A stretch of DNA of 23,869 bases from assembly GCA_947624925.1 (NCBI GenBank), contig CANQMG010000010.1, positions 1-23,869 on the forward strand. The letters run 5' to 3'. The position numbers and the translations under genes are program-made. The stretch is from an uncultured Clostridia bacterium (GTDB lineage: Bacteria; Bacillota; Clostridia; TANB77; CAG-508). Position 1 is the first letter of the stretch. Each line of letters opens with the position of its first letter. The notes beneath the pieces were generated by a model. That model made no database searches. It saw only the letters and a program-made list of their open reading frames with translations, and was not told the DNA's origin. This document shows, one piece after another, positions 21,708 through 23,869 of the stretch.

Positions 21708-22196
21708 ATGATGAATGATATATTAGAAATAAATTTTGAAGGAATAGAAGAAAATAATACATATATAGAAACAATACAAAAGGTTGTTTATGCCTTATTT
21801 GCAGAAGAAAAACTTGAAGAAAAATTTTATATAAATATAATACTAACTACTCCAGAAAAAATAAAACAAATAAATTCAAAATATAGAAATATAGATAATG
21901 AAACAGACGTATTATCATTTCCTATGTTTGAAAAAAGTGAAATAGATGAAATACTAAACAATAAAAGTTATAATATAAAAGAAGTATTAGGTGATATTGT
22001 AATATCAATTGATAGAGTAAAAAAACAAGCTGAAGAATATAATCATAGTTTTGAAAGAGAACTTTCATATATGGTTGTACATGGATTTTATCATTTAATG
22101 GGGTATGATCATATACAAGAAGAAGATAAAAAAAAGATGAGGCAAAAAGAAGAAAATATTTTAAACAAGCTAAAAATATTACGTGATGTAGAATAG
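21708..22196 (+). CDS. ybeY: Endoribonuclease YbeY, rRNA maturation factor
   Basis: YbeY is a single-strand-specific metallo-endoribonuclease needed for 16S rRNA 3'-end maturation and ribosome quality control. The zinc motif HGFYHLMGYDH near the C-terminus, and upstream TDVLSFPMF and LGDIVISIDRVKKQA, are diagnostic. I place the start at ATG 21708 (or 21711), just after AAGGAAAA, giving about 162 residues, the family norm. An upstream in-frame ATG at 21666 would add 14 residues encoded by a dispersed repeat and has no binding site. As in Bacillus subtilis it follows yqfC-yqfD and precedes a dgkA-type gene, but phoH and the HD-domain gene that usually lie between are missing. Confidence 0.95.
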   Translation: MMNDILEINFEGIEENNTYIETIQKVVYALFAEEKLEEKFYINIILTTPEKIKQINSKYRNIDNETDVLSFPMFEKSEIDEILNNKSYNIKEVLGDIVISIDRVKKQAEEYNHSFERELSYMVVHGFYHLMGYDHIQEEDKKKMRQKEENILNKLKILRDVE

Positions 22197-22222
22197 CATA
22201 GTAAATCGAAATGGAGAATAGA

Positions 22223-22981
22223 ATGGAAGAAAATAAAAAAAATGATGACAAAAGACTGAAAAATACGAGTTTTATTAATGCATGGGAAAATGCTATAAAT
22301 GGAATAATTTATGCAGTTACAACTCAAAGTAATATAAAAAAACAGTTGGTAATAGCAGTAATTGTAATGTTAATTAGTCTATTTTTTAACTTAAGTAGAG
22401 CAGAGTTTTTATGTTTAATGTTTACAGTTATTCTTATAATAATTGCTGAAATGATAAATACTGCAATAGAAACAGTTGTAGATTTATATACAGATCTTTA
22501 TCATCCAAAAGCAAAAATTGCAAAAGATGTTGGAGCTGGAGCTGTTGTTATAGCTGCAATAAATGCAATTATAGTAGCATACTTTTTATTTTTCGATAAA
22601 ATTAGTGATATAGGATTAGCATTTTTAGAAAATATTGCTAATAACCCTGTACATTTAACATTTATTGCGGTATTTATTACAATAATAGCAATAGTAACAA
22701 TTAAAGCAGCAGGAACAACTGGAAAGCATAAATTTATTAAACAAAATTTTATGCCAAGTGGTTGGGCTGGACTTGCATTTGCAGCATTAACTGTAATTTG
22801 GATTAATACAAGAAATATTGTAATATTAACACTTTCTTTTATACTAGCAATTGCAGTAGCAGAGAGCAGAATTGAAGCAAAAAAACGAACATTATCAGAA
22901 GTGATAGTTGGTGCAATATTAGGAATACTTGTTACAATATTTATATTTGGATTAGCAAAAATATTTTTAAATATATTTTAA
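22223..22981 (+). CDS. DgkA-type lipid kinase fused to a PAP2-like domain lacking catalytic histidines
   Basis: The start ATG 22223 is six bases after GGAG (252 residues). Residues 14-125 are a Gram-positive DgkA domain, probably an undecaprenol kinase: three membrane helices and the signature AEMINTAIETVVDLY (75-89) with HPKAKIAKDVGAGAV (94-108). Residues 140-250 are a second membrane domain that aligns with PAP2 lipid phosphatases. However, PSGH is PSGW (178-181), and SR-x5-H-x3-D is SRIEAKKRTLSE, with Arg222 in place of His and Glu226 in place of Asp. From memory, kinase-PAP2 fusions are common in Clostridia and normally keep PSGH. Here the phosphatase half is probably inactive, leaving a kinase with a structural or binding domain. 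The gene follows ybeY, as dgkA does in Bacillus. Confidence 0.88.
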   Translation: MEENKKNDDKRLKNTSFINAWENAINGIIYAVTTQSNIKKQLVIAVIVMLISLFFNLSRAEFLCLMFTVILIIIAEMINTAIETVVDLYTDLYHPKAKIAKDVGAGAVVIAAINAIIVAYFLFFDKISDIGLAFLENIANNPVHLTFIAVFITIIAIVTIKAAGTTGKHKFIKQNFMPSGWAGLAFAALTVIWINTRNIVILTLSFILAIAVAESRIEAKKRTLSEVIVGAILGILVTIFIFGLAKIFLNIF

Positions 22982-23000
22982 ATTTATAAGGAGATTTTAA

Positions 23001-23869
23001 ATGCAGGCAAAAAAACAAAGTGGGAAAATATTAATAATTTTACTAATAATATTGGTAATAGCACTAGGAGTATTATTAGCTATAAAATTGCTAAACGATA
23101 AAACAGATTTTATGAATATATCAGTATCAAATGATATAGATAATGAATTAAAAGATAATATAAAAGACGATAATGAAGAAAAAATTACTCCAAAGATAAA
23201 TATATATAACGGACAAGATAGACCTATAGCAATAATGATAGATAATGTAGGAGATGCAATACCACAAACAGGATTAAATGATGCATATGTTGTATATGAA
23301 ATAATTGTTGAAGGATTACAAACCAGGCTTATGGCATTATACAAGGGTAAAGACCTAGAACAAATAGGACCAGTAAGAAGTTCTAGACATTATTTTCTAG
23401 ATTATGCATTAGAAAATGATGCAATATATGTTCATTATGGATGGAGTCCACAAGCAAAATCTGATATAAGCAAGTTAGGTGTAAATAATATAAATGGAAT
23501 TTCAGAAAGTAGTAAATCTTTTTGGAGAATTACAAGTAAATCTGCACCACATAATGTTTTAACAAATACACAAAATATATTATCTATAGCAGATAGGCAA
23601 GGTTATAGAACAACATCAGATGATGAAAGTGTATTAAATTATAAATCTGAAGAAATAAATTTAGAAGATGGAGATCAAGCAATTGATATAAGTATTCCAT
23701 ATTCTTCTAGTTACATAGTAAATTATAAATATAATGAAGAAACAAAAAAATATGAAAGGTATTATGGAAAAACACTTCAAAAAGATTTTATAACAAAAGA
23801 AGTGGTAGATACTAAAAATATAATTATAACATTTGCACAAAATAGTACCTTAAATGACGGCTCAGGAAA
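23001..23869 (+). CDS. DUF3048 (YerB-like) extracytoplasmic protein, partial
   Basis: The gene is open to the end of the window (289 codons). ATG 23001 follows AAGGAGATTTTAA. An N-terminal hydrophobic segment (residues 9-28, KILIILLIILVIALGVLLAI) acts as signal anchor; no lipobox cysteine is present, unlike B. subtilis YerB. A low-complexity Asp/Asn/Glu/Lys linker (to about 62) leads into the DUF3048 domain: RPIAIMIDNVGDAIPQTGLN, VVYEIIVEGLQTRLMALYKG, IGPVRSSRHYFLDYALENDA and YVHYGWSPQA. These are the conserved family segments. The function is unknown; proteins of this family are exported. The close spacing (19 bases) suggests co-transcription with the kinase fusion gene. Confidence 0.92.
   Translation, partial: MQAKKQSGKILIILLIILVIALGVLLAIKLLNDKTDFMNISVSNDIDNELKDNIKDDNEEKITPKINIYNGQDRPIAIMIDNVGDAIPQTGLNDAYVVYEIIVEGLQTRLMALYKGKDLEQIGPVRSSRHYFLDYALENDAIYVHYGWSPQAKSDISKLGVNNINGISESSKSFWRITSKSAPHNVLTNTQNILSIADRQGYRTTSDDESVLNYKSEEINLEDGDQAIDISIPYSSSYIVNYKYNEETKKYERYYGKTLQKDFITKEVVDTKNIIITFAQNSTLNDGSG

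Noticed and set aside
22997..23344. 115-codon frame on the minus strand
   Set aside because: It lies opposite the DUF3048 gene, which shows the conserved family segments and a good ribosome binding site.

Overview
The window is very AT-rich DNA from an endospore-forming, low-GC Firmicute, most likely an uncultured gut-type member of the class Clostridia. The evidence is the sporulation genes (BofA, YqfC, YqfD and a PdaA-type deacetylase), a glmS ribozyme, Gram-positive style ribosome binding sites and TTGACA/TATAAT promoters, and an Agr-type peptide quorum-sensing locus. No tRNA, rRNA, CRISPR array or intact insertion sequence was seen.

Layout. 1-317 is the 5' part of a dinD-like gene on the minus strand. 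318-1024 is gene-poor: the dinD promoter, a long imperfect hairpin, a possible 23-residue peptide, and two copies of a 41-bp repeat. 1025-3465 (minus) is a housekeeping operon, serS-engB-DUF4364. 3604-4213 (plus) is DUF2508-bofA, ending at a terminator shared with glmS. 4351-6362 (minus) is glmS behind a glmS ribozyme. 6520-12480 (plus) holds a DUF2207 membrane protein, uvrC, a small membrane protein, a class I methyltransferase and an RluA-type pseudouridine synthase. 12629-15560 is a complete agr-like cassette: agrB and a short agrD on the plus strand, convergent with agrA-agrC on the minus strand. 15800-18039 is an accessory island: an acidic orphan protein, a fragment of an mntA gene, a CdiA-C-terminal-like nuclease, a fragment of a pdaA gene, and an intact MntA/HepT nucleotidyltransferase-HEPN toxin-antitoxin pair. 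18107-23869 (plus) returns to the core: pdaA-yqfC-yqfD, an unrecognised 399-residue protein, ybeY, a diacylglycerol/undecaprenol kinase fused to a PAP2-like domain, and the start of a DUF3048 protein.

Points that stand out. (1) The AgrD precursor has no cysteine, so its autoinducer would have to be a serine-based lactone or something else; a near-perfect 24-bp palindrome occupies the -35 region of its promoter. (2) The island carries a decayed second copy of the mntA...terminator...pdaA region, in which the hepT position is held by a nuclease toxin. (3) glmS, the DUF2207 gene and the RluA gene are each broken by one extra C next to GG. As glmS is normally essential, shared sequencing or assembly error is the first explanation. 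(4) The PAP2-like half of the kinase fusion lacks both catalytic histidines. (5) A palindromic GGGCAGG/CCTGCCC repeat is dispersed in the window, and one copy runs into the 5' end of the ybeY reading frame.
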